From the NCBI RefSeq assembly GCF_023617245.1, contig NZ_CP067396.1, forward strand, positions 5,235,001-5,299,000: a stretch of 64,000 nt of DNA. Reading direction: 5' to 3'. Of the stretch, positions 8,443-17,243 are shown one piece after another. Position numbers and translations under genes: made by a program. The stretch is from Lysobacter enzymogenes (GTDB taxonomy: Bacteria > Pseudomonadota > Gammaproteobacteria > Xanthomonadales > Xanthomonadaceae). The notes under the pieces were generated by a model. It was not told the origin of the DNA. It was given only the letters and a program-made list of their open reading frames with translations, and did no database searches. Positions within the stretch are counted from its first letter, which is position 1; each line of letters opens with the position of its first letter.

Positions 8443-11400
8443 GTGATCACGCCCGAACCGTCCCATCCGGCCCCGGAGCATTTCCGGATCGGCGACTGGA
8501 TCGTCTATCCGAAACACAACGCCATCGTCCGCGGCGAGGAACGCGTCGCGCTGGAACCGCGCACGATGGAGGCGCTGGAGTTCCTCGCCTACCACGCCGG
8601 CGAGGTGGTTCCGGCCGAGCGCCTGCTCGCCGAGTGCTGGCCCAACATCGGCGTCGGCGACAATCCGGTGCACAAGGTCGTCGCCCACCTGCGCAAGGCC
8701 TTCGGCGACCAGGCCGGGGCGCCGCGCTACATCGAGACCATCCGCAAGCGCGGCTACCGCCTGATCGCGCCGGTCGTGTTGCCTTCGGGCTATCGCGGCG
8801 CCGCGGCGCCTGCGGCGCCGGGCTGGCCGCACGGTTCGCCGTTCCGCGGGCTCGATGCCTTCGGTGCGCACGATGCCGGTGTGTTCTTCGGCCGCGACGC
8901 GGCGATCGCCTCGACCTTGCGCGCGTTGGAAGCCCAATGGCGCAGCCGCACCGCGTTCGCGCTGCTGGTCGGCGCCAGCGGCAGCGGCAAGACTTCGCTG
9001 CTGCGCGCCGGCGCGGCGCCGCGGCTGGCGCCGCCGGGCACGCATGCGCTGGCGACCCTGGCGGTCGCGCAGGTCCCGGGGCGCGGTCCCGGCGCGATCT
9101 CCTTCCATGCCGCGCTGGCCCAGGCGCTGACCCGCGACATGGCGCCGGCGTTGCTGCCGGGCGCGAGCCAAGCCGAATGGCTGGAATCGCTGGCGCGTTC
9201 GCCGGAGGCCGCGGCGACGCAGCTGCGCGCGCGCCTGGACGCCGCCGCGGTCCGCGCCGGCGCCCCGGAGCATGCGGTGCTGGCGCTGATCGTCGATCAG
9301 TTGGAAGACTTCTTCGCCGAGGGCGACGACGCCGCGGAGCAAGCGCATACCGTGCGCACGCTCGCCGCGTTGGCGCGCTGCGGCCGCGTCGCGGTGCTCG
9401 CCGCCTGCCGCAGCAGCGCCTATCCGGCGCTGACCGAGGTCCCCGGCCTGTTGGCGCTGAAGCACCCCGACGGCCACGTCGACCTCGCGCCGCCGAGCGC
9501 GGCCGAGATCGCCGAGATGATCCGCCGCCCGGCGCAGATCGCCGCGCTGAGCTTCGAAAGCGGCGACGACGGACGCCTCGACGACGTCCTGCGCGATGCC
9601 GCAGTCGCGCAGCCGCAATGCCTGCCGCTGCTGCAGCACACGCTGCAACAGCTGTACCAGCGGCGCGAACAGGGCGGGCGGCTGACGTTCGCCGCGTATC
9701 GCGACATCGACGGGCTCGACGGCGCGCTGCGCCAGCACGCCGAACGCGCGGTGGCCGAGGTGCCCGCGGCCGCGCAGCGCAGCCTGCCGCGGGTGCTGGC
9801 GCGGCTGGTCCGGCTCTCGTCCAGCGGCGAACGCCTGGGTTGCCTCCCTGCGGCGATGGAGTCCTTCGCCGACCCGCACGAACGCGAACTGATCGAAGCG
9901 CTGGTCCGCCATCGCCTGCTGGTGGACACGGTGCAGGACACGCGGCCGGCGGTGATCGTCGCCCACGAAGCCCTGCTGCGCGCGTGGCCGCGCGCGGCGG
10001 CGTGGCTGGAGGAAAGCCGCGACGGCCTGCGCCTGCGCGCGCGCTTGGCCGAGTCGGCGGCGCGGTGGCAGTCCGAAGGCCGCCGCCGCGACCTGCTGCT
10101 GCCGCGCGGCCGCCGCCTCGACGAGGCCCGGGACCTGGCGCGCCGCCGTCCCGACCTGCTCGATCCGGCGGCGACCACGCTGATCGAGCATTCCGTCCGC
10201 CGCGAAACCCGCCTGACCTGGCTGCGGCGCGCGGCGGTCGGCAGCGTCTGCGCGCTGGCCGCGGTCGCCGCCGCCGGCGGATTGCTCGCCCATCGCGCGC
10301 GCCTGCAGGCCGACCAGGAACGCGCCCGCGCGCAAGGACTGGTGGAGTACATGCTCGGCGACCTCACCGAACGCCTGGAACGGCTCGGGCGGCTCGACCT
10401 GCTCGACGGCGCCGCCCAGCGCATCCTCGAAGACCTGCGCGCGCCGGGACAGCAAAGCCGCGACACCCGCCTCAACCGTTCGCGGGTGTTGCGCCAGATC
10501 GGCAAGATCCGCGTCGCCCGCGGCGCGCCCGACGACGCGCGCGCCGCGCTGACCGAATCGCTGGCGCTGGCCGCCGGCCTGGTCGAGGACAGCCCCGCCT
10601 CGGCCGAGATGCTGCTCAATCTCGGCGAAGCCAGCTACTGGTCCGGCTACCTGGCGTTCCTGCGCGCCGACTACGACACCGCGCAATCGCACTGGCAGCG
10701 CTACCGCCGCGTCGCCGAACGCGCCGCCGCGCTGGAACCCGATCGCGCCCGCGCCTGGATCGAGACCTCCTACGCGCTCAATACGCTCGGCACGCTGAGC
10801 CGCAAGCGCGAACGCCATGCCGAGGCGCTCGCGCTGTTCGAGCGCTCCGAGCAGTACAAGCGGCGCGCGCTGCGGTTCGAGCCCGACGACCTGCGCCTGC
10901 GCGCCGACCTCGCCGACAGCCTGTCCTGGAGCGCGCGCACCCTCGACCGGCTCGGCCGCCTGGACGAGGCACAGCGGCGCTACGCCCAGGCCATCGCGAC
11001 CATCGCCCAGGTCCGCCGGCAGGCGCCGCTGGACGCGGAATGGATGCACCGCGAGGCGATCCTGCGCAGCAGCGACGGCCAGATCCTCGCCAGCCTGCAA
11101 CGCACGCCGGACGCGCGCGCCGAACTCGAAGCCGCCGCAGCCTTGCTCGACCGCATCGGCGGCGAGCAGCCCGAGCGCAGCGACTGGACCCGCGACCGGC
11201 TGGCCTGCCGCCTGTCCGCGGCGGAACTGGAACTGCACGACGGCCGCGGCGCCGCGGCGCGCGCGCACCTGGAGTTCGCCGACGACGCGCTGCAAGCGTT
11301 GCTGGCCGCGGACGCCAGCGTGCAGGACCTGCCGCGCCTGCGCCTGCGCGCGGCGCTGGCCCGCGCGCGCCTGGAGTTCGCCGACGCCGGCGCGAAGGCC

Positions 11401-11676
11401 GCGCGCGCGCCCCTGGCCGCGGCCGAAACCCTGGCCGGCGCGACCGCCGACCCAACCGCGCCGCTGGCGCAGAAGGACCGGGTGCTGCGCGCGCAGTTGC
11501 GGATGCTGCGCGCGCAGATCGCGCGCAGCGACGACCCCGCTGGCGCCGACCTCGCCCTCGCCGAAGCCGCGCGCTGGCTCGGCGATCCGGCCGGCGACGA
11601 TCGCGAGACCGCCGATGCGCGGCGTCGCCTCGATGCCTTGTCCGCCGCGCGCGAGGCCGTCGCGGCCGCGCGCTGA
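8443..11676 (+). CDS. Membrane-anchored winged-helix/STAND-ATPase/TPR regulator
   Basis: About 1,077 residues. Residues about 12-110 are an OmpR/CadC-type winged helix (FRIGDWIVYPKHNAIVRG, VHKVVAHLRKAFGD, YIETIRKRGYRLIAPV). Next is a novel-STAND NTPase (SPFRGLDAF, FFGRDAAI; Walker A GASGSGKTSLLRAG; Walker B LALIVDQLEDFF). One membrane helix (RRAAVGSVCALAAVAAAGG) lies near residue 590-610, then a long TPR-like helical region rich in Ala/Arg/Glu. The layout suggests a regulator whose DNA-binding half is cytoplasmic and whose repeats sense a signal across the membrane. The frame opens at ATG 8281, but I prefer GTG 8443 because the first 54 codons are low-complexity and the winged helix normally lies near the N-terminus. 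Likely targets are the adjacent toxin-like genes, by position only. Confidence 0.78.
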   Translation: MITPEPSHPAPEHFRIGDWIVYPKHNAIVRGEERVALEPRTMEALEFLAYHAGEVVPAERLLAECWPNIGVGDNPVHKVVAHLRKAFGDQAGAPRYIETIRKRGYRLIAPVVLPSGYRGAAAPAAPGWPHGSPFRGLDAFGAHDAGVFFGRDAAIASTLRALEAQWRSRTAFALLVGASGSGKTSLLRAGAAPRLAPPGTHALATLAVAQVPGRGPGAISFHAALAQALTRDMAPALLPGASQAEWLESLARSPEAAATQLRARLDAAAVRAGAPEHAVLALIVDQLEDFFAEGDDAAEQAHTVRTLAALARCGRVAVLAACRSSAYPALTEVPGLLALKHPDGHVDLAPPSAAEIAEMIRRPAQIAALSFESGDDGRLDDVLRDAAVAQPQCLPLLQHTLQQLYQRREQGGRLTFAAYRDIDGLDGALRQHAERAVAEVPAAAQRSLPRVLARLVRLSSSGERLGCLPAAMESFADPHERELIEALVRHRLLVDTVQDTRPAVIVAHEALLRAWPRAAAWLEESRDGLRLRARLAESAARWQSEGRRRDLLLPRGRRLDEARDLARRRPDLLDPAATTLIEHSVRRETRLTWLRRAAVGSVCALAAVAAAGGLLAHRARLQADQERARAQGLVEYMLGDLTERLERLGRLDLLDGAAQRILEDLRAPGQQSRDTRLNRSRVLRQIGKIRVARGAPDDARAALTESLALAAGLVEDSPASAEMLLNLGEASYWSGYLAFLRADYDTAQSHWQRYRRVAERAAALEPDRARAWIETSYALNTLGTLSRKRERHAEALALFERSEQYKRRALRFEPDDLRLRADLADSLSWSARTLDRLGRLDEAQRRYAQAIATIAQVRRQAPLDAEWMHREAILRSSDGQILASLQRTPDARAELEAAAALLDRIGGEQPERSDWTRDRLACRLSAAELELHDGRGAAARAHLEFADDALQALLAADASVQDLPRLRLRAALARARLEFADAGAKAARAPLAAAETLAGATADPTAPLAQKDRVLRAQLRMLRAQIARSDDPAGADLALAEAARWLGDPAGDDRETADARRRLDALSAAREAVAAAR

Positions 11677-11709
11677 ACGTCTCTCCTCCACCCAACGCAA
11701 GGACCAGCC

Positions 11710-12102
11710 ATGAACGCCACCGCGCAGACTCCGCTGTACCCGACCCGCCCCATCGAGCTGACCGTCGTACGCGTCGAAGGCGGCGGCAACACCGGCGGCG
11801 GCCGCTACTTCTTCAGCTTCCGCCCGAACATCGTGCTGATCCGCGAGCCGACTTATCTGCACTACAAGCTCAGCGAGACCTGTTCGCCCGGATTGGTGCT
11901 GGACTACGTGGTCGGCAGCGCCTCGGCCGGACAACTGCAGATCCCTCGGGAATGCGAAGACAGCTGCGTCACCATCGTCAACCACTGCATCGCGCGCGAA
12001 CTGCTCAACCTGGCGTTCGTCGTGCGCGACAACACCCCGATCGCCCGATCCGGACCGGAAATGGTCATCTGCGATCCGCAGGTGCTCAACGTGCCGGAGT
12101 GA
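11710..12102 (+). CDS. DP-EP family-like small protein
   Basis: A 130-residue protein without signal peptide. AAGGAC precedes the ATG. It has a strand-rich core (ELTVVRVEGGG, RYFFSFRPNIVLI, YLHYKLSE) and ends in CDPQVLNVPE. This DPxxxNxP ending and the beta-sandwich-like pattern recall DP-EP proteins, small proteins of unknown function in gamma-proteobacteria. Five cysteines (SETC, REC, DSC, NHC, MVIC) are unusual for that family. It follows the STAND regulator gene by 33 bases and is probably co-transcribed with it. Function unknown. Confidence 0.7.
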   Translation: MNATAQTPLYPTRPIELTVVRVEGGGNTGGGRYFFSFRPNIVLIREPTYLHYKLSETCSPGLVLDYVVGSASAGQLQIPRECEDSCVTIVNHCIARELLNLAFVVRDNTPIARSGPEMVICDPQVLNVPE

Positions 12103-12118
12103 TCGGACCGGCCGCGCG

Positions 12119-12511
12119 ACGCAGGTCGGCATCGACCCCGACCTGCCGCCGCTGCACGCCGACCGCCGGTTGTTGCACGAGCTGCTGGCCAATCCGATCG
12201 ACAACGCGATCCGCTGCACCCCGCCCGGCGGCCGCATCGAGGTCGAAGCGCGGCGCGACGGCGCGGCAGTGCGTTTCGCGGTCGCCGACGACGGCCCCGG
12301 CATCGCCGAGTCCGAGCGCGAACGCGTGGTCGAACGGTTCGTGCGCGGCAGCAAGGCCGATTCGCAGGGCAGCGGCCTGGGCCTGGCGATCGCGCGCGAG
12401 ATCGCCGCGCTGCATGGCGGCGCGCTCACGCTGGCCGCATCGCAGCATCCCAGCGGCCTGCGGGTCAGCGTCGCCCTGCCCGCCGCCAGTGCGCCCGCCG
12501 CGCGCGGCTGA
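12119..12511 (+). pseudogene. Histidine-kinase remnant, ATPase domain only
   Basis: In this frame the sequence reads like the end of a two-component sensor kinase: LHADRRLLHELLANPIDNAI (N box), VADDGPGI (G1), VVERFVRGSK (F box) and GSGLGLAIAREIAALHGG (G2), ending at TGA 12509. No His-box dimerisation domain, membrane segment or start codon with a ribosome site precedes it; the frame simply runs back through the DP-EP-like gene. It is best read as a truncated kinase whose 5' part was lost when the neighbouring genes arrived. A TTG at 12170 could start a 113-residue stand-alone ATPase fragment, which seems less likely. Confidence 0.65.
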
Positions 12512-12530
12512 TCCGTCCTCGCTCTTCTTC

Positions 12531-12600
12531 GCTCGCTCTTGCTCGCTCTTGCTCGCTCTTCTTCGCTCACGCTTGCTCACTCACCTTCGCTCACGCTCGC
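12531..12600 (+). repeat. Tandem 10-mer GCTCGCTCTT and variants
   Basis: Three perfect copies of GCTCGCTCTT (12531-12560) run into degenerate relatives containing CTTCGCTCAC (12561-12570) and CCTTCGCTCAC (12584 onward). The reverse complement GTGAGCGAAG recurs twice at 20301-20320. The rest of the gene-free stretch 12512-12824 is A+T-richer and holds only the leader of the next gene (GAGGG before ATG 12825). Confidence 0.7.
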
Positions 12601-12824
12601 GCCGCATGCGGGCGCCAACTGCGTCGCAACTTCGCATCGCTCCGCGACAAAGCGTGTCCGCCATCGATTTCGCATTGCGTTTTGCGCCACGCCCGCACCG
12701 GCAAGCGCGCCGCAAATTTTTTTCCGCGCGCGCGAACCGCGGAAAAATCGCATGTAAGAATGACCCAATGCGCAGTACATAAAAAACGCGCTCAGTAGAC
12801 TCGAAACCCTAGCGAGGGCATTCG

Positions 12825-14888
12825 ATGGAATATCTGAAGGCACTGGCGTCGCTCGGCGTGTGGCCTGCGATCTATCCCCTGGGCGCGAGCGCGTTGGCCG
12901 TCGTCGGCGGGTCCGCCCATCGTCTTCGCTTCCATCCCCTGCTCGCGCTCGCCACCGGCAGCGCGGTGGCGACGTTGTTGCTGATGGCGTTGGCCTGGGC
13001 CGGCGCGTTCGTCCCGGCCGCGATCGGCCTGGCCGGCTGGGCCGTGCTCGCCGCGTGGTGCTGGCGCGAGCGCGCGTGGACGCGCATCGGCCCGGCGCTG
13101 GCGTGGTTGCGCCTGCACGCGCGCCGGCACGGCCGCGCCGCGTCCGCCGCGGCCGCGATCGTCGTCGCCGCGTTCTTCTTGTATGCGATGTATCCCAAGG
13201 AAAGCCTGCTCGGCGAACGCGACGAAGGCCTCTACGCCCAGCACGCCCTGCACCTGCTGCGCAGCGGCGGCTCGGCGATCGACCTGGCCGCGATCGGCAT
13301 CGCCGGCGATCCGGGCATCGAAGCCATCGCCCAGGGCAAGGCCCCGGAGCTGCCCGGCCTGTATCCCACCGGCGCGCGCTGGACGTTCCAGTTCTCCGCC
13401 GCGACGCCGGTGTGGATGGCGATGCTCGCCGCGCCGCTCGGCCCGCAGGGCATCTTCCGCTTCAACGCGCTGATCGGCGCGCTCAACTGCGTCGCCTTCT
13501 TCGTGCTGGCGCGGCGCCTGCTTCCGGCCGGCGCGCGCGCCTGGGCGGTGCCGGCGCTGGCGGTGTTCGCGCTGCAGCCCGCGCAAGTGTGGGTGTCGCG
13601 CAACTCGCTCAGCGAACCCCTGTGCGCGTGGTTCCTCGCCACCGGCCTGTACGCCGCCAGCCTCGGCGCGGCCCGGCGTTCGCGCCGGCTCGGCCTGCTC
13701 GCCGGCGCGCTGATCGCAATGGGCTGCTTCGTGCGCATCGACGCGATCGTGTTCGCCCTGGCCGCGGCCGCCGCCGCGCTTGCCGCCGCCGCGCTCGGCC
13801 GCGACGCCCGGCAACCGCGCGCGGCGGCGGCGCTGGGCGAAACCGCGCTGGGCTGCTATCTGGTCGCCGCGTTGGCGATGGGCTATTTCCTGGCGTGCGT
13901 GCAGCCGTACCTGATCGGCCTGTCCGAACTGGTGGTGGCCGCGGCGGTGGCGACGGTGCTGTGCGCGTTCGCCGCGCGCGTGGCCGCGCGCGCGTCGGCC
14001 TTGCGCCTGGGCGAAGCCGCGGCGGCGCGCCTGGCGTGGCCGGCGGCGGCGGCGGTCGCGGCGCTGTTCGTCTATGCGCTGTGGATCCGCCCGCACCTGC
14101 CGCCGTACGCGCTGATCGAATCCAGGCTGGTGCCGCAGTTGAACGGCCAGCGCGACTATCGCGAAGCCAGCCTGAGCAACGTCGCCGCGTATCTGTCGTG
14201 GCCGGTGGTGCTGGCCGCCGGCCTCGGCGCGGCGCTGGCAGTGCGCGCGATGCTGGCGCGCCGGCTGAGCCCGGCGCGGGCCTGGGTCCTGGCGTTCCTG
14301 CTGGTGCCGACCGTGGTCTACCTGTGGCGGCCGATGGTATCGCCCGACCATATCTGGGCCGCGCGGCGCTGGCTGCCGGCGGTGTTCCCGGCCGTCATCG
14401 TGCTGGCCGCGTTCGCCGCCGCCGGCTTGGGCCGGCGTCTGTCGCGAACCGGCGCCCAGGCGCTGGCGGCGGCGCTGGCGCTGGCGCTCGGCGGCCATCT
14501 GCTGTGGCAGCAGCGCGACACCCTGCGCCTGCGCGAGGACGCGGGCATGCTCGCGCAGATCGGCGCCATCGCCGCGCAGCTGCCGAGCGACCGCCGCAGC
14601 TACGTGCTGGGCCAGCCGCAACTGGCCAGCGCCCTGCTCAACGGCTTCGGCGTGCCGGCCGTGCAGCCGCCGCCGGAGACCTGGAACGATCCGGCGCGAT
14701 TCTGCCCGACCCACGGCGAGTGCTGGGTGGTGCACCACCCCACGGTCCAGCCGATCGCCGTCGCAGGCGCGGTCGCGGTCGCGGATTTGCCGCTGCGGCG
14801 GCTGCGTCGCGTTACTTCTGTGGAGCCGCTCGCGCACGGCACCTATCAGGAAGCCGGCCTATGGCGCGTCACCCGGATCGCGCGCTGA
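12825..14888 (+). CDS. Polytopic membrane glycosyltransferase, GT39/ArnT-like
   Basis: A 687-residue inner-membrane protein with about twelve hydrophobic segments. After the second or third segment, the first large periplasmic loop contains KESLLGERDEGLYAQHALHL. The acidic DE pair at this place is characteristic of GT39/PMT and ArnT-type GT-C enzymes, which transfer sugars from polyprenyl-phosphate donors. The C-terminal part (QRDTLRLREDAGMLAQIGAI and a WVVHHPTVQ region) is a periplasmic domain. It is the first gene of a four-gene rightward operon. Its neighbour is a GT2 of the dolichol/undecaprenyl-phosphate type, which could supply the lipid-linked sugar. Donor and acceptor are unknown. Confidence 0.75.
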   Translation: MEYLKALASLGVWPAIYPLGASALAVVGGSAHRLRFHPLLALATGSAVATLLLMALAWAGAFVPAAIGLAGWAVLAAWCWRERAWTRIGPALAWLRLHARRHGRAASAAAAIVVAAFFLYAMYPKESLLGERDEGLYAQHALHLLRSGGSAIDLAAIGIAGDPGIEAIAQGKAPELPGLYPTGARWTFQFSAATPVWMAMLAAPLGPQGIFRFNALIGALNCVAFFVLARRLLPAGARAWAVPALAVFALQPAQVWVSRNSLSEPLCAWFLATGLYAASLGAARRSRRLGLLAGALIAMGCFVRIDAIVFALAAAAAALAAAALGRDARQPRAAAALGETALGCYLVAALAMGYFLACVQPYLIGLSELVVAAAVATVLCAFAARVAARASALRLGEAAAARLAWPAAAAVAALFVYALWIRPHLPPYALIESRLVPQLNGQRDYREASLSNVAAYLSWPVVLAAGLGAALAVRAMLARRLSPARAWVLAFLLVPTVVYLWRPMVSPDHIWAARRWLPAVFPAVIVLAAFAAAGLGRRLSRTGAQALAAALALALGGHLLWQQRDTLRLREDAGMLAQIGAIAAQLPSDRRSYVLGQPQLASALLNGFGVPAVQPPPETWNDPARFCPTHGECWVVHHPTVQPIAVAGAVAVADLPLRRLRRVTSVEPLAHGTYQEAGLWRVTRIAR

Positions 14889-14985
14889 GGCCCGCCGCGA
14901 TGCGAACCGTACCGACGCTGCCTCGCCGGATCCACGAACGAACGCTTGCGGCGGCCGACCGCCGCATCCCTGAGGAGACCGCCCG

Positions 14986-16038
14986 ATGAACGCACGCAGG
15001 TCGCTCCGCGCCGAGGGGCCCGTCTTCGCCGGCGGGCCGTTGCGCCCCAACGCCGTGCCCGCGCGCGACGCGCGCTATGCGCGCAAGCCGATCAAGGTGG
15101 TGATCCAGCTGCCCTGCCGCGACGAGGCCGAACAACTGCCGGCGACCCTGGCCGCGCTGCCGCGGCGCCTGCCCGGCGTGGACGAGGTCGAATGGCTGGT
15201 GATCGACGACGGCTCCAGCGACGACACCGCCGACGTCGCCATCGCCCACGGCGCCCACGCGGTGCTGCGCCTGCCGCACAACCGCGGCCTGGCGCGCGCG
15301 TTCTGCGCCGGCCTGGAAGCGGCCTGCCGGCGCGGCGCCGACGTCATCGTCAATGTCGACGGCGACAACCAGTACGACGCCGCGGCGATCCCCGAGTTGG
15401 TCGCGCGCGTGCTCGCCGGCCGCGCCGACATCGTGGTGGGCTGCCGCCCGATCGAGCGCATCGCCCATTTCCCGTGGTGGAAGAAGCGCCTGCAGCGGCT
15501 CGGCAGCGCGGTCGTGCGCGCCGCCGCCAGCGTGCGCGTGGACGACGCCACCAGCGGCTTCCGCGCTTACAGCCGCGATGCGGCGATGCGCCTGAACGTG
15601 TATTCGAGCTACACCTACACCCTGGAAACGCTGATCCAGGCCGGCCAGTCGGGCCTGCGCGTGGAAGGCATGCCGGTCGGGGTGAACCCGCCGACCCGGC
15701 CGTCGCGGCTGATCCGCAGCGTGCCGCAGTACCTCGGCCGCTCGATGCTGACCATCGTGCGTTCGTTCCTGACCTACCGCCCGCTGGAGTTCTTCCTGGT
15801 GCCCTCGGGCCTGTGCATGAGCCTGGGCGCGCTGATCGGCGCGCGCTTCCTCTACGCCTTCGCCCAGGGCGACGGCGACGGCCACGTGCAGTCGCTGATC
15901 CTGTCGGCGCTGTTGATCGTGGTCGGCACGGTCGGCGCGGCGGTGGGCCTGCTGGCCAACCAGATGGTGGTCAACCGGCGCCTGCTGGAGGAACAGCAGC
16001 AGAGCCGCCGCCGCGCGGAATGGCGGCCGCCGGCTTGA
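14986..16038 (+). CDS. GT2 glycosyltransferase, polyprenyl-phosphate type
   Basis: A 350-residue enzyme. Residues about 35-245 form a GT-A domain with IQLPCRDEAEQLPATLAAL, LVIDDGSSDDTADVA, the DxD-like NVDGDNQYDA and DDATSGFRAYSRDA, matching DPM1/polyprenyl-phosphate glycosyltransferases. Two C-terminal membrane helices (about 258-280 and 295-320) follow, as in bacterial two-helix relatives. It probably loads a nucleotide sugar onto undecaprenyl phosphate at the cytoplasmic face. It lies 97 bases after the GT39-like gene and abuts the GT4 gene, supporting a shared glycan pathway. Confidence 0.85.
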   Translation: MNARRSLRAEGPVFAGGPLRPNAVPARDARYARKPIKVVIQLPCRDEAEQLPATLAALPRRLPGVDEVEWLVIDDGSSDDTADVAIAHGAHAVLRLPHNRGLARAFCAGLEAACRRGADVIVNVDGDNQYDAAAIPELVARVLAGRADIVVGCRPIERIAHFPWWKKRLQRLGSAVVRAAASVRVDDATSGFRAYSRDAAMRLNVYSSYTYTLETLIQAGQSGLRVEGMPVGVNPPTRPSRLIRSVPQYLGRSMLTIVRSFLTYRPLEFFLVPSGLCMSLGALIGARFLYAFAQGDGDGHVQSLILSALLIVVGTVGAAVGLLANQMVVNRRLLEEQQQSRRRAEWRPPA

Positions 16039-16043
16039 GTCCG

Positions 16044-17243
16044 ATGGCCCGGGACGCGCGCGACGGGAGTGGACATCGCAAGGACGCGCAACCCGAGCGC
16101 GCGGACCGCAGCGACGCGCAGGCGGGCGACTCGCATTCGAACGGCGCGCACGCGCGCGATCCGTTTCCCGACCGCAGCGCGCACGCCACCGACGCGCGCT
16201 CGATCTGGTACCTCACCCGCAAGTTCCCGCCCTCGCGCGGCGGCATGCAGCAGCTCAGCGCGCGCATCGCCGGCGAACTGTCGGCGCTGCGGCCGCTGAC
16301 CCTGGTGCGGTGGGGCCGCGGCCAGTGGGGCCTGCCGCTGTTCCTGCCGTGGGCGCTGGCGCGCCTGCTCGTCGGCCTGCTGCGCGGGCGCGTGCGGGTG
16401 CTGTTGCTCGGCGATCCGGTGCTGGCGGCGCTGGCGCTGCCGGCGCGCTGGGCCGGCGTGCCGGTGGCAGTGGTGGTGCACGGGCTCGACATCGATTGGC
16501 CGCACCGCGGCTACCGCGCCTATCTGCGGCGGTTCTTCTGGAACCGCTGCGACGTCTATTTCTGCATCAGCCGCTACGTCCGCGACCGGCTCGGCGAGGG
16601 CGGCGTCGATCCGGCGCGCTGCGCGCTGGTCCATCCCGGCGTGGCCGCGACGGCGCCGTCGCCGCGGGTGCCGCCGGCGGCCGAGCCGCGCCTGCTGATC
16701 CTGGGCCGGCTGGTGCGGCGCAAGGGCGCGCTGTGGTTCGTCGAACACGTGATGCCGAAGCTGCGCGCGGACCCGCGCGGGATCGTCCTGGACATCGTCG
16801 GCGAAGGCCCCGACCGCGCCGCGATCGAACGCGCGATCGAACGCGAAGGCTTGCACGCGCGGGTGCGGCTGTGGGGCGAGGTCGACGACGCCGAAAAGGC
16901 GCGCCGGCTCGACGCCTGCGACCTGGCGCTGATGCCGAACCGGCGCGTGCCCGGCGACCCGGAAGGTTTCGGCCTGGTCGCGCTGGAAGCGGCGATGAGC
17001 GGGCGCTACGTGCTCGCCGCCGACCTGGAGGGCCTGCGCGACGCGCTCGCCGATCCGGCGCTGGGCCGGCTGCTGCCGGAGCGGGCCGACCCGGCCCTGT
17101 GGTCCGCGGCGATCCTCGAACTGCTCGCCGATCGCGCCGCGCTGCGCGAGCGCGGCCGCGCCGCGCGCGCGCATGCCGCCGCGCACTGCACTTGGCGCGA
17201 CATGGCGCAACGCTACGCCGAACGGCTCGATGCGTTCGCCTGA
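16044..17243 (+). CDS. GT4 glycosyltransferase
   Basis: About 399 residues. After a polar, low-complexity N-terminus of about 50 residues the GT-B fold begins with IWYLTRKFPPSRGGMQQL (acceptor-side glycine loop). The donor half contains LLILGRLVRRKGALWFVE, LDIVGEGPDRAAIERAI and the EX7E motif within PEGFGLVALEAAMSGRY, diagnostic of GT4 retaining transferases. ATG 16044 lies five bases after the GT2 stop; ATG 16020, inside the GT2 gene, is an equally in-frame alternative. The 3' end overlaps the next gene by 14 bases. Sugar specificity is not readable. Confidence 0.83.
   Translation: MARDARDGSGHRKDAQPERADRSDAQAGDSHSNGAHARDPFPDRSAHATDARSIWYLTRKFPPSRGGMQQLSARIAGELSALRPLTLVRWGRGQWGLPLFLPWALARLLVGLLRGRVRVLLLGDPVLAALALPARWAGVPVAVVVHGLDIDWPHRGYRAYLRRFFWNRCDVYFCISRYVRDRLGEGGVDPARCALVHPGVAATAPSPRVPPAAEPRLLILGRLVRRKGALWFVEHVMPKLRADPRGIVLDIVGEGPDRAAIERAIEREGLHARVRLWGEVDDAEKARRLDACDLALMPNRRVPGDPEGFGLVALEAAMSGRYVLAADLEGLRDALADPALGRLLPERADPALWSAAILELLADRAALRERGRAARAHAAAHCTWRDMAQRYAERLDAFA

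Noticed and set aside
8350..12570. 1,406-codon open frame on the minus strand
   Set aside because: It is the mirror of the STAND regulator in G+C-rich DNA. The translation is Arg/Gln/Gly-rich with no domain, and the plus-strand protein has clear motifs.
12531..12600. CRISPR-like repeat tract
   Set aside because: Repeats are 10 bases, contiguous and degenerate, with no spacers and no cas genes.
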